Source of the DNA: Arcobacter cloacae
GTDB lineage: Bacteria; Campylobacterota; Campylobacteria; Campylobacterales; Arcobacteraceae
NCBI RefSeq assembly: GCF_013201935.1
Contig: NZ_CP053833.1
Coordinates: forward strand, 186,001-250,000
Direction: 5' to 3'
DNA: 64,000 nt
In this document: positions 56,608 through 64,000 of the stretch, piece by piece
How the letters are laid out: the number at the start of each line of letters is the position of its first letter
How positions within the stretch are numbered: position 1 is the first letter of the stretch
Notes under the pieces: generated by a model
What the model was told of the DNA's origin: nothing
What the model saw: the letters and a program-made list of their open reading frames with translations, nothing else
The model's database searches: none
Made by a program: the position numbers and the translations under genes

Positions 56608-56811
56608 CTAAAACCACCTAAGTAAAAACTCCCTAACACTTCTCTTATGCCCATTCTCAATTATAAAATGTAGTATGAATCCAAGACTTAATAAAAATAA
56701 AGCAATTGCATAATCAACTAAACTATTTGAATAAATTATTATATATAGTGGTGTAATTACATAAAGTAAAAATAAAAAGGTATATGTAATTTTTTTATAT
56801 TTATCAAACAT
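56608..56811 (-). CDS. Small hypothetical membrane protein
   Basis: The product has 67 aa with two hydrophobic helices (about 8-28 and 30-50) and a basic end (KRSVREFLLRW). It lies nine bases downstream of the HTH gene stop, so it is probably co-transcribed. The function is unknown. Confidence 0.55.
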   Translation of the reverse strand: MFDKYKKITYTFLFLLYVITPLYIIIYSNSLVDYAIALFLLSLGFILHFIIENGHKRSVREFLLRWF

Positions 56812-56820
56812 ATATAATTT

Positions 56821-57060
56821 TTACTTTTTCTCCAAATTTTGTGCAGCTTTTAAAATCTCTTTTAATAAATAATCATATTTTCTTGATTTCTCAAAATAGT
56901 CTAAAAATGGTGCTACCCATCTTGGAACAGGTATTACTTTTTCATTTACTTTAAATCCCCAATTGTTAATTGTTGAATATGGTATATCTGCAATACTTGA
57001 AAAATCCCTTTGTGTTATTCCTAACTCTTTTAATCTTATATTAAACTCTTCTTTTGTCAT
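56821..57060 (-). CDS. Small HTH transcriptional regulator
   Basis: The 79-aa XRE-like protein has the helix-turn-helix in LGITQRDFSSIADIPYSTINNWG, then a short helical tail. It sits at the head of a region with seven copies of an operator-like motif and probably binds them (inference). It resembles small regulators of prophages and plasmids. Confidence 0.72.
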   Translation of the reverse strand: MTKEEFNIRLKELGITQRDFSSIADIPYSTINNWGFKVNEKVIPVPRWVAPFLDYFEKSRKYDYLLKEILKAAQNLEKK

Positions 57061-57077
57061 AAAAAACTCTCTTTACT

Positions 57078-57387
57078 TCTATATTAGATGAATTATATCA
57101 TATTAATTTCTATACTAGATAATATAAATTCTATTAAAATAATCCTTATTAGCTTAATTTATATAAATTATTATCTATAATAGATATATTCTAGTTATAT
57201 TATGAATATATTTTATAAAAATTAAATTTACATAAAAATAATTGCAAAAATAAATAAAACCCTAAAAATCCCTAATTATAATCTATATTAGACCATTATA
57301 GACATTAAATAAACTATATTAGATAATTATATCTTGACAAATTATTCCTATTTAGATTATAATATCTTCATAAATATCTAATATGGA
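57078..57387. promoter_or_regulatory. Operator array TCTAnnnTAGA with promoter
   Basis: Sites at 57078-57088, 57109-57119, 57174-57184 and 57282-57292 fit TCTAnnnTAGA exactly. Those at 57313-57323 and 57377-57387 have one change. TTGACA at 57334-57339 and TATAAT at 57358-57363 give a promoter (18-base spacing) facing the + strand genes, with sites on both flanks. The divergent HTH gene starts at 57060, so its promoter lies in the same array. A seventh exact site is at 60668-60678. Confidence 0.75.
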
Positions 57388-57412
57388 TATTAAATCAATA
57401 AAAAGGAATCAG

Positions 57413-57706
57413 ATGGAAAATGTAAATTATTTAAGTGATGAATGTAAAAAACAAAAAGAAGCTTTTTTCTTTATATTAAGAAGAATCATCTTAGCTTCTT
57501 GTGTATTGTTACTATTTTTTATTTTAAATATGTATGAACAAAAAAGTAAAAATGAAGTAATAAATGCTTTTAAAAATGGAAATGAAGTAATTTGTAACTC
57601 TTCTATTGTATCTATTAAAAATGGATATGAATTTGAAAAAAATAGAGAATTCTTTGTTAGTAATGGTGTAAATATATTTAATCTAAAAAGATGTGTTTTA
57701 AAATAA
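57413..57706 (+). CDS. Small single-pass membrane protein
   Basis: The product has 97 aa. Start ATG 57413 follows AAAAGGAAT. An ATG at 57383 lies just after the operator. One helix (about 20-38), then KNEVINAFKNGNEVICNSS, which resembles the NEIINDFNNNKILTCTTR stretch of the protein encoded at 57974. The shared N-x-I-I/V-N-x-F-x-N-x-x-x-x-C pattern marks a family with a conserved Cys on the far side of the membrane. The function is unknown. Confidence 0.62.
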   Translation: MENVNYLSDECKKQKEAFFFILRRIILASCVLLLFFILNMYEQKSKNEVINAFKNGNEVICNSSIVSIKNGYEFEKNREFFVSNGVNIFNLKRCVLK

Positions 57707-57722
57707 ATAAGGAGATTTAAAA

Positions 57723-57977
57723 ATGTGTAACTTTTATAAAAAAATGAATGTTTTCTTTGCAAAATTAGCAATACTTGTAGCTATGGGTATAGTTGTTATA
57801 TTTATAGGAGCGATATTATATGTTATTTTTTTGGGTTTAACTAATCCTCAAGCTTGGGATAGTGTAAGTGATAATATATTGAATTTTTTAATGTATACCA
57901 TTATTCCACTTGTTACTTCAATAAGTATTGTTAATAAAATTCTATCAGATGATATTGTAGAAAAAGATCTAATATGA
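57723..57977 (+). CDS. Small two-helix membrane protein
   Basis: The product has 84 aa with helices at about 8-38 and 58-75. A short polar link (TNPQAWDSVSDN) is between them. ATG 57723 follows AAGGAG. Its stop overlaps the next gene by four bases. No family is recognised. Confidence 0.6.
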   Translation: MCNFYKKMNVFFAKLAILVAMGIVVIFIGAILYVIFLGLTNPQAWDSVSDNILNFLMYTIIPLVTSISIVNKILSDDIVEKDLI

Positions 57978-58264
57978 ATGAAAAAAGAAGAACTAAATAT
58001 TTTATTGTAAATACTAAAGTTGAAATAGAGTTTTTTATTATAATTGCAATAGCTCTTATTCCAATTGCTCTTTTATACTTTCATCTAAACTCAAGAAATG
58101 AAATAATAAATGATTTTAATAACAATAAAATCTTAACTTGTACAACAAGAGAATTAATACTTGAAGTCTCAAAAGAGGATAATTATATTCTTGATGGTTA
58201 TTACTTCTTAAAAGGTAAAACCAAACTTCCTGTCTCAAAATGTGAAGTAAAAAAGGATAATTAA
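57974..58264 (+). CDS. Small single-pass membrane protein, relative of 57413 product
   Basis: The product has 96 aa. A helix at about 18-35 is followed by RNEIINDFNNNKILTCTTR and a C-terminal Cys (VSKCEV). It shares the N-II-N-F-N-C pattern and the distal Cys with the 57413-57706 protein. The two Cys could pair. Confidence 0.62.
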   Translation: MNEKRRTKYFIVNTKVEIEFFIIIAIALIPIALLYFHLNSRNEIINDFNNNKILTCTTRELILEVSKEDNYILDGYYFLKGKTKLPVSKCEVKKDN

Positions 58265-58265
58265 G

Positions 58266-58535
58266 ATGATACCAAAAGATTTTATACATAAATGTATGTT
58301 TGTGTTTTTATATGATTTTACTAATAGATTTAAAAGTTTGTTCTTTATATTAATACTATATATTTTTTTACTATTTTATTTTTCAATAAATGATGGATAT
58401 GTAATTATCTCTTTTGTATTAACATACGCAATTTTAATTATCAAACCATTTGATATAAATAAAACATTAAATAAAGAGTTTAAAAGATATAAAAAATACT
58501 TAAGATTAAAAAGGAAACACCATGGAAAAAACTGA
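58266..58535 (+). CDS. Small membrane protein
   Basis: The product has 89 aa with two helices (about 22-40 and 44-60), then a basic helical tail (KRYKKYLRLKRKHHG). It overlaps the next gene by 14 bases. Unrecognised, but co-transcribed with its neighbours. Confidence 0.58.
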   Translation: MIPKDFIHKCMFVFLYDFTNRFKSLFFILILYIFLLFYFSINDGYVIISFVLTYAILIIKPFDINKTLNKEFKRYKKYLRLKRKHHGKN

Positions 58536-58716
58536 AATATTAACCCAAGAATCTTTTCAAAAAAATATAGATTTGTATGTGGATAAATTAGCTCAAAAAA
58601 AACTAGATAAATTGCTAATAAAAACACCAAATAAAGATGATGTTGTAATCTTACCTATTGATGAATATGAAAGATTAAAAACTCAATATGAAAAATTTAA
58701 AACTAAAGGAGAATAA
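58522..58716 (+). CDS. Phd/YefM-like antitoxin-type protein
   Basis: The product has 64 aa. KLLIKTPNKDDVVILPIDEYERLK matches the strand-helix end of Phd/YefM antitoxins (the VVLPxxEYExL idea). The N-terminal helix is long. ATG 58522 follows AAAAAGG. The next small gene could be its partner. Confidence 0.55.
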   Translation: MEKTEILTQESFQKNIDLYVDKLAQKKLDKLLIKTPNKDDVVILPIDEYERLKTQYEKFKTKGE

Positions 58717-58717
58717 A

Positions 58718-58924
58718 ATGTTAAACCCAAAAACAATAATAGAATTAGATTATCAGTTTGATAAAAGCCAAATAGATGAACTAAAAAAATTCCTTGATAA
58801 ATATTTTAATATCTATGATCATGAAATAAAAATCTATAAAGTAGAAGATTACGCAAAACAGAGTTTGTTTGCACAAAGTGTGTTTGATGAGATTCAAAAG
58901 GAGCTTGAAAGGGAGAGTAATTAA
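58718..58924 (+). CDS. Small acidic protein, possible partner of the Phd-like gene
   Basis: The product has 68 aa, from ATG 58718 after AAAGGAG (an ATG at 58688 lies inside the previous gene without a ribosome site). Mostly helical and charged, with KKFLDKYFNIYDHEIKIYK in the centre. No toxin family is recognised. Pairing with 58522 is based on position alone. Confidence 0.55.
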   Translation: MLNPKTIIELDYQFDKSQIDELKKFLDKYFNIYDHEIKIYKVEDYAKQSLFAQSVFDEIQKELERESN

Positions 58925-59060
58925 AGACTCTTTCTTTTTTTTCTTCTTTTCCCATTTTTTTGTAGTTACATTTTTGTAAAGAGTTTAAATAGTATAAGTA
59001 AATACAAAAATGTTAACTAAAATGTAAATTTGCAATCTATGTAACATTTTTATAAGAATT

Positions 59061-59097
59061 TGTTACATGAAGTGTTAAATTAACATTTCATGTAACA
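59061..59097. promoter_or_regulatory. 37-bp near-perfect palindrome
   Basis: TGTTACATGAA at 59061-59071 pairs with TTCATGTAACA at 59087-59097, and the centre is itself the palindrome TGTTAA-A-TTAACA. Only one pair is mismatched (G:T). It lies just past the 3' end of the gene starting at 59420 on the - strand, and may be a terminator-like hairpin or a protein site. No T tract is obvious. Confidence 0.6.
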
Positions 59098-59105
59098 TGC
59101 ATTAT

Positions 59106-59420
59106 TTATTGGTTTGAAGAATCAGAAGTTCCAATTGATACTGTTTCTTTCATTTGTTCATTTTTAACTTCATTTTCGTTGGTATTAGCTTCAGTAGTTT
59201 CAACATTTGCATCTTTTTTTCCAGCTCCAACAAGTTTACCAGCACCTATTAATGTTCCTTGAACAGCTAAAGTTGTAGCCATTCCAACACCAACTATTAC
59301 ATAAGCAGGTGCATTTGCAGTATGTTTTAAAGCTTTTGTAGCAGTTGAATCTTCTTGTTTTACAGCGCAACCACTAAAAAAAGTGATTGCTGTTATTATT
59401 GAAATTGATTTTTTTAGCAT
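59106..59420 (-). CDS. Lipoprotein with glycine-rich central segment
   Basis: The product has 104 aa. The lipobox FFSGC at 14-18 is followed by VIVGVGMATTLAVQGTLIGAG, a Gly/Ala/Val-rich segment that looks like a short membrane-inserting stretch. The C-terminus is acidic and disordered. No family is recognised. Confidence 0.65.
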   Translation of the reverse strand: MLKKSISIITAITFFSGCAVKQEDSTATKALKHTANAPAYVIVGVGMATTLAVQGTLIGAGKLVGAGKKDANVETTEANTNENEVKNEQMKETVSIGTSDSSNQ

Positions 59421-59442
59421 TTTGATCCTATTTTATTAATTT

Positions 59443-59865
59443 TTACTCACAAAATTTTTTATCTATTGTTATATCTGTAATTTCTTTTTTTTGTTTATCA
59501 TAGTATGTATATATAAAAATCACACCTTTTTCTAAAAGATTTAAAGATTCATCAGTTTTACAAGTAGTTCCATTTTTTACTGCTGTAAATAACCTTTCTG
59601 CAAGTTTCTCTTTTTCATTTTTAAAAAGATATACATCATTTAGTAATTGTATTTCAGTAAAAATGTATTTGCCACTATTTCTAATAGATAAGAATTTAAA
59701 ATTCCCAAATTCAGAGTTAATTAAATCTTTGTTTTTATTAACATAAGTACTTGCTAGTACTGCTGGATTATTTAACATAAAAAATTTAATTAAAATAATT
59801 AGTGCAACTATTGGTATCCACCCAAAATAAAATATTTTATTCCAAATAGTAGATTTATTTGTCAT
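59443..59865 (-). CDS. Single-pass membrane protein
   Basis: The product has 140 aa with a membrane helix at about 13-30. The polar domain holds KFLSIRNSGKYIFTEIQLL and a C-terminal Cys after KKF. The N-G-T-T-C patch (AVKNGTTCKTDES) recalls the K-N-G-N-E-V-I-C patch of the 57413 product, so it may belong to the same Cys-bearing group. Confidence 0.6.
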   Translation of the reverse strand: MTNKSTIWNKIFYFGWIPIVALIILIKFFMLNNPAVLASTYVNKNKDLINSEFGNFKFLSIRNSGKYIFTEIQLLNDVYLFKNEKEKLAERLFTAVKNGTTCKTDESLNLLEKGVIFIYTYYDKQKKEITDITIDKKFCE

Positions 59866-59965
59866 AGATTCCTTTCTAAGTTAATTTATTCACTTATAGC
59901 TGAATGATTAAAGAATCATATAATAATAAACTTTACATCAAAATTAACCAATAGGTGAAACTAAT

Positions 59966-60220
59966 TTGAAAAATAATGATTTAGTTCAAGTAGTAGAAGA
60001 TGTAGAAGAGTTTTATAAAGCTGTATCTAGAAATGTTAAAAAGCTAAGAAAAAAGCATAAGTTTACACAATTAGATTTTTCTGCAAATATTGGTTTTAAC
60101 TCTGTTAGTTTTTATTGTGAATGTGAAAATAATAAAAATGGAAAACATTTTAATTTATTACATGTGGTAAGAATTGCAAAATATTTAAATATTGATATAA
60201 ATGAAATAGTTAAATATTAA
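59966..60220 (+). CDS. XRE-family HTH regulator
   Basis: The product has 84 aa. The helix-turn-helix is around FTQLDFSANIGFNSVSFYCECE, then KHFNLLHVVRIAKYL. The start is TTG 59966. A preceding GGTGAAA is weak. It is the second HTH gene of this block, read in the opposite direction to the first. Confidence 0.75.
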   Translation: MKNNDLVQVVEDVEEFYKAVSRNVKKLRKKHKFTQLDFSANIGFNSVSFYCECENNKNGKHFNLLHVVRIAKYLNIDINEIVKY

Positions 60221-60229
60221 CTATCTCTT

Positions 60230-60649
60230 TTACTTAGAATTTACATTAAAAACAGGCTTAATCTGACTTGTAATCAATAATATAATCATTAAGATAACTA
60301 ATCCACCAAAAGCAATTGGTATAAATATAAAAAATTGTATTATTGTAAATAATACTCCAAAAAAGAATTTAGCTATTTTTATATTTAAAACTAATCTTAT
60401 TGTTAATAATATAACTCCAAATGCAAATAGTAAAATTCCATTTAATATATCACCATTTTCTTTTACAGCATCTGTATATAAATCATATCCAAAAAATAAA
60501 AGAGTATAAATAATACAATATAAAAAGAATAGTTCATTTGAAAAGAAACCATATTTGTATTTTCTAAAACTAAATGAATTAATTTTTCTAATAAAAAAAT
60601 AGATTAATCCCATAAAAAGAAAAACTCCAATAATCATTAATACAGTCAT
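60230..60649 (-). CDS. Membrane protein, four helices
   Basis: The product has 139 aa, with helices at about 3-18, 35-53, 66-90 and 95-130. It has no polar domain and no family resemblance. The operator-like site 60668-60678 lies 19 bases upstream of its start, so it is probably under the HTH repressor encoded at 56821. Confidence 0.62.
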   Translation of the reverse strand: MTVLMIIGVFLFMGLIYFFIRKINSFSFRKYKYGFFSNELFFLYCIIYTLLFFGYDLYTDAVKENGDILNGILLFAFGVILLTIRLVLNIKIAKFFFGVLFTIIQFFIFIPIAFGGLVILMIILLITSQIKPVFNVNSK

Positions 60650-60667
60650 GCTTTACTCCTTTTAATA

Positions 60668-60678
60668 TCTAATATAGA
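60668..60678. promoter_or_regulatory. Operator site 7
   Basis: TCTAATATAGA, the exact reverse complement of the sites at 57078 and 57282, lies just upstream of the - strand membrane-protein gene. Confidence 0.65.
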
Positions 60679-60861
60679 TAATATATTAATAATTATATAT
60701 TAATATAGAAAGTATGTCAATAAATAAAACTGTTTAAGTTGAGTGTTTTAGAGGAAAAATCAAAAAAACTATAATTTCTTCTGTAGGTTAATTAATCAAG
60801 GGATTTCATATATCTTAATAAATGAGAAATATAGATTTATGGTACACTATAAGTAGCAGTA

Positions 60862-60882
60862 GCAAAAGAAAATATCTTTTGC
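60862..60882. terminator. Hairpin downstream of the paralogue cluster
   Basis: GCAAAAGA at 60862-60869 pairs with TCTTTTGC at 60875-60882, a few tens of bases past the stop of the last copy. There is no T tract, so it could be a stabilising hairpin. Nothing else is seen between 60679 and 60916. Confidence 0.45.
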
Positions 60883-60916
60883 CACTTAAGTATAAGTTAA
60901 ATCATTTTGTAGGATT

Positions 60917-61906
60917 CTAAAAATTACTATTATAACCAGCTGCTTCTTTTTTAAAGTTATCTATTAAAGAATTTAAACCATCTCTTAATTCATGAAAATC
61001 ACGGCTCTCTTCAGGAGGTTTATTTTCAATAACATAATCTAATTTTTCAATTCTATCTTCAAAAAATTTGATTAAAGTATCAAATATAAAGTTATTGTAT
61101 TCTTTAGAATCAGTTCCATCTTTTAAATTTACATCACCTGTAAAAGTAAATTTATCATTTTTAGCAGTTTCAGGATTCAGTTTTTTTAATTCTTCAAGTT
61201 TAATTCCAAAGTTATCAAGTAATTCTTGGAAACTAGAAGGTACTCCTTTATTTTCAGGAAAACCTTCAAAAATAGAACGTACTAAATCATAAGCATCTTC
61301 ATAATCTAAACTATCAAGGGTTTTCATTACAGCATTTTTTAATGGTTCATTATTGATTAGATGAAAACCATGTTGTTTTATATCTCCATAGGGTAAATCT
61401 TTACCTACTTGATGAACTCTTTGTTTACCATAATCAAGTAATCCTGCTTCTGCATAAGCAACTGCTCTTGATATAGCTATATCTTCACTTTCACCTTTAT
61501 CCATCCATTTCTTTACAAAAGCTTCAAATTCAGGAGCATCTTCATATTTATTTCCATTTGTTGCTGCTACTAATTGAACATGCCATTTATATGCTTCAGG
61601 ATCTGTATCTTTTAAACTTTTATATACTTCTATAAGTTCAGGTTGAGAAAAAACTGGATAAACCAATTGATCTTCCCATTTAACTGATGTTGGTTTTTCA
61701 TAAGTTACACTTGAAGTTGATGGAATATTGGAACTCTCATAATATGCAGCTGATATTTTTACATTATCTGTATTATTTGTATTTGCTTTATCTATTAATC
61801 TTTCAAATGTATTTAGTATTCCACCACTATTTACTTCATCAACTTTTTTTGTTGATGAAGTTTGTGATTGATATGAATTTTGTGAATATGAGTTATTTAT
61901 TTCCAT
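60917..61906 (-). CDS. Tandem paralogue family, copy 3 (distal)
   Basis: The product has 329 aa from ATG 61906, preceded by GGAGAAAACA; MEKT could be added from 61918. The N-terminal 75 residues are Ser/Asn/Gln/Thr-rich and nearly identical in all copies. The middle (about 80-125) varies (here SQPELIEVYKSLK). The rest is helical, with GNKYEDAPEFEAFVKKWM and GIKLEELKKLNPE. There is no signal peptide, no membrane helix and no catalytic motif I recognise. It ends in GYNSNF where the others end in NGENNGNK. Confidence 0.75.
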   Translation of the reverse strand: MEINNSYSQNSYQSQTSSTKKVDEVNSGGILNTFERLIDKANTNNTDNVKISAAYYESSNIPSTSSVTYEKPTSVKWEDQLVYPVFSQPELIEVYKSLKDTDPEAYKWHVQLVAATNGNKYEDAPEFEAFVKKWMDKGESEDIAISRAVAYAEAGLLDYGKQRVHQVGKDLPYGDIKQHGFHLINNEPLKNAVMKTLDSLDYEDAYDLVRSIFEGFPENKGVPSSFQELLDNFGIKLEELKKLNPETAKNDKFTFTGDVNLKDGTDSKEYNNFIFDTLIKFFEDRIEKLDYVIENKPPEESRDFHELRDGLNSLIDNFKKEAAGYNSNF

Positions 61907-62906
61907 TGTTTTCTCCATTATAACCAGCTACTTCTTTTTTAAAGTTATCTATCAAAAAATTTAAACCATCTCTTAATTCATTAAAATCACGACTTTCTTC
62001 AGGAGGTTTATTTTCAATAACATAATCTAATTTTTCAATTCTATCTTTAAAGAATTTTATTAAAGTATCAAATATAAAGTTATTGTATTCTTTAGAATCA
62101 ATTCCATCTTTTAAATTTACATCACCTGTAAAACTATATTTATCATTTTTATGCTCTTCAGGATTCAGTTTTTTTAATTCTTCAAGTTTTACTCCAAAAT
62201 CATCAAGCAATTCTTGGAAACTTGATGGCACTCCTTTATTTCCAGGATAGCCATCAAAAATTGAACGTACTAAATCAGTAGCATCGCCGACACTTAAATT
62301 ATCAAGAGTTTTCATTACAGCATTTTTTAATGGTTCATTATTTATTAAATGAAAACCATGTTGTTTAATATCTCCATAAGGTAATTTTTCATCTATTTGC
62401 CAAACTTTTTGTTTTCCATAATCCAATAATCCTGCTCTTGCATAAGTAGTAGCTCTTACTAAAGCATGTTCTTCACTTTCACCTTTAGCCATCCATTTTT
62501 TCACAAAAGCTTCAAACTCAGGAGCATCTTCATATTTATTCCCATTTGTTGCTTTCATCATTTGAGTTTGCCATTCGTAACCAATTGGGTCATAAGATTG
62601 TGAATTTTTATATCCTTCGTAAGCTCCTGGATCATAGTCATATTTATTCATAGTAGGATAAAGTAATTGATCTTCCCATTTAACTGATGTTGGTTTTTCA
62701 TAAGTTACACTTGAAGTTGATGGAATATTGGAACTTTCATAATATGCAGCTGATGTTTTTACATTATCTGTATTATTTGTATTTGCTTTATCTATTAATC
62801 TTTCAAATGTATTTAGTATTCCACCACTATTTACTTCATCAACTTTTTTTGTTGATGAAGTTTTTGATTGATATGAATTTTGTGAATATGAGTTATTTAT
62901 TTCCAT
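61893..62906 (-). CDS. Tandem paralogue family, copy 2
   Basis: The product has 337 aa from ATG 62906 (upstream ATGs at 62918 and 62927 are possible). The last codons overlap the ribosome site and start of copy 3 by 14 to 26 bases, in another frame. The variable segment reads NKYDYDPGAYEGYKNS. Domain layout as for copy 3. The repeat unit is 1000 bases. Confidence 0.75.
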   Translation of the reverse strand: MEINNSYSQNSYQSKTSSTKKVDEVNSGGILNTFERLIDKANTNNTDNVKTSAAYYESSNIPSTSSVTYEKPTSVKWEDQLLYPTMNKYDYDPGAYEGYKNSQSYDPIGYEWQTQMMKATNGNKYEDAPEFEAFVKKWMAKGESEEHALVRATTYARAGLLDYGKQKVWQIDEKLPYGDIKQHGFHLINNEPLKNAVMKTLDNLSVGDATDLVRSIFDGYPGNKGVPSSFQELLDDFGVKLEELKKLNPEEHKNDKYSFTGDVNLKDGIDSKEYNNFIFDTLIKFFKDRIEKLDYVIENKPPEESRDFNELRDGLNFLIDNFKKEVAGYNGENNGNK

Positions 62907-63903
62907 TGTTTTCTCCATTATAACCATCTACTTCTTTTTTAAAGTTATCTATCAAAGAATTTAAACCATCTCTTACTTCATGATAATCAGGAGTATCTTC
63001 AGGAGGTTTATTTGCAACATAGTAATCAAATTTTTCAATTCTATCTTCAAAGAATTTTATTAAAGTATCAAATATAAAGTTGTTGTATTCTTTAGAATCA
63101 GTTCCATCTTTTAAATTTACATCACCTGTAAAACTATATTTATCATTTTTATGCTCTTCAGGATTCAGTTTTTTTAATTCTTCTAGTTTAATTCCAAAGT
63201 TATCAAGTAATTCTTGGAAACTAGAAGGTACTCCTTTATTTTCAGGATAGCCATCAAAAATTGAACGTACTAAATCATAAGCATCTTCATAATTTAAACT
63301 ATCAAGAGTTTTCATTACAGCATTTTTTAATGGTTCATTATTTATTAAATGAAAACCATGTTGTTTAATATCTCCATAAGGTAATTTTTCATCTATTTGA
63401 TGAGCTCTTTGTTTACCATAATCTAATAATCCTGCTCTTGCATAAAGTGTTGCTCTTCCTAAAGCTCGGTCTTCACTTTCACCTTTAGCCATCCATTTTT
63501 TTATAAAAGCTTCAAACTCAGGAGCATCTTCATATTTATTCCCATTTGTTGCAGTTCTTAATTGAGTTATCCATTCATAACCAATAGGATCATAAGATTG
63601 TGAATTTTCATATGCTTCATATGCTCCTGGATCAAATTCATACTTCATATTAGGATAAAGTAATTGTTCTTCCCATTTAACTGATGTTGGTTTTTCATAG
63701 GTTACACTTGAAGTTGATGGAATATTGGAACTTTCATAATATGCAGCTGATGTTTTTACATTATCTGTATTATTTGTATTTGCTTTATCTATTAATCTTT
63801 CAAATGTATTTAGTATTCCACCACTATTTACTTCATCAACTTTTTTTGTTGATGAAGTTTGTGATTGATATGAATTTTGTGAATATGAGTTATTTATTTC
63901 CAT
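62893..63903 (-). CDS. Tandem paralogue family, copy 1 (promoter-proximal)
   Basis: The product has 336 aa from ATG 63903, preceded by AAGGA. Start positions further upstream (63951) would add a stretch that is not shared with copies 2 and 3. The variable segment reads MKYEFDPGAYEAYENS. The C-terminus overlaps copy 2 as copy 2 does copy 3. The repeat unit is 997 bases. The promoter lies past 63903, at the window edge. Confidence 0.75.
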   Translation of the reverse strand: MEINNSYSQNSYQSQTSSTKKVDEVNSGGILNTFERLIDKANTNNTDNVKTSAAYYESSNIPSTSSVTYEKPTSVKWEEQLLYPNMKYEFDPGAYEAYENSQSYDPIGYEWITQLRTATNGNKYEDAPEFEAFIKKWMAKGESEDRALGRATLYARAGLLDYGKQRAHQIDEKLPYGDIKQHGFHLINNEPLKNAVMKTLDSLNYEDAYDLVRSIFDGYPENKGVPSSFQELLDNFGIKLEELKKLNPEEHKNDKYSFTGDVNLKDGTDSKEYNNFIFDTLIKFFEDRIEKFDYYVANKPPEDTPDYHEVRDGLNSLIDNFKKEVDGYNGENNGNK

Positions 63904-64000
63904 TTGCATTCCTTGAATATTAATAAGATAAGTATATAATTTATCCGTCACATTCTCGTCACAAAATCAAAGATATAATTATTTTTATATAAATTTAAAT

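Noticed and set aside
61687-61923. Leu/His/Phe-rich + strand frames repeated in the three paralogues (also 62687-62923 and 63684-63923)
   Set aside because: They are the antisense of the low-complexity N-terminus and repeat only because the genes do.

Overview
The window reads as chromosomal sequence from an Arcobacter-group bacterium (Campylobacterota; Arcobacter sensu lato, perhaps an Aliarcobacter). It is strongly AT-rich and almost fully coding, with short intergenic gaps and many TTG/GTG starts. The strongest taxonomic clue is the ion channel at 52078-52881, which matches the crystallised sodium channel NavAb of Arcobacter butzleri very closely as I remember that sequence. No rRNA or species-specific marker is visible, so the species is inference.

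Layout. (1) 1-7190: conserved housekeeping operon on the + strand: cdsA, dxr, small hypotheticals, an RBBP9-like hydrolase, tsaD, a SUI1-like protein, the NAD(P)HX repair enzyme, cutA, thiG. (2) 7235-9157: tRNA array driven by a consensus promoter (Pro, His, Arg, Leu, then Gly, Arg, Gly). It is interrupted by about 1.1 kb holding direct repeats, nested inverted repeats and a probable structured RNA that ends in a terminator. The Arg and Gly tRNAs are each duplicated. (3) 9272-18364: a + strand defence island. It contains a three-gene set resembling Bacillus yeeA-yeeB-yeeC (MmeI-like DNA methyltransferase, DEAD/DEAH helicase, GIY-YIG/T5orf172 nuclease). Between the first and second members lie an ApeA-like HEPN protein, a DUF2513 protein, a class II Fic protein, a hairpin array and a gene remnant. 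(4) 18693-23143: DsbD-like periplasmic protein, CDF-type cation transporter, ArsR regulator with a perfect 20-bp inverted-repeat operator, a response regulator without kinase, a class III Fic module, a MazF-like protein and a serine recombinase.

(5) 23193-49347: a metal-resistance island. A tripartite RND efflux system, a Zn/Cd-type P-ATPase and accessory proteins run on the - strand to 32.3 kb. A group II intron (32.8-34.9 kb) abuts the 3' half of a second recombinase. Next come two-component regulators, thiol and DUF411 proteins, a duplicated kinase/small-protein block with a copA fragment between the copies, a cytochrome c, and a copper operon (multicopper oxidase, CopB, Met-rich protein, HMA chaperone, Cu-ATPase). 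A third recombinase, broken by a stop codon, closes the island. (6) 49470-56549: core-like genes (CNNM/CBS protein, AI-2E family permease, TatA, NavAb-like channel, lipoprotein, UppP, a large AsmA-like protein). (7) 56608-60649: a small accessory block of tiny membrane proteins with an HTH regulator and seven copies of a TCTAnnnTAGA-type operator. (8) 60917-63903: three tandem copies of an unrecognised ~330-residue protein family.

The regions fit together as a conserved chromosome carrying at least three accessory blocks (tRNA-linked/defence, metal resistance bounded by recombinases, HTH-regulated membrane proteins), with clear signs of recombination at their edges.
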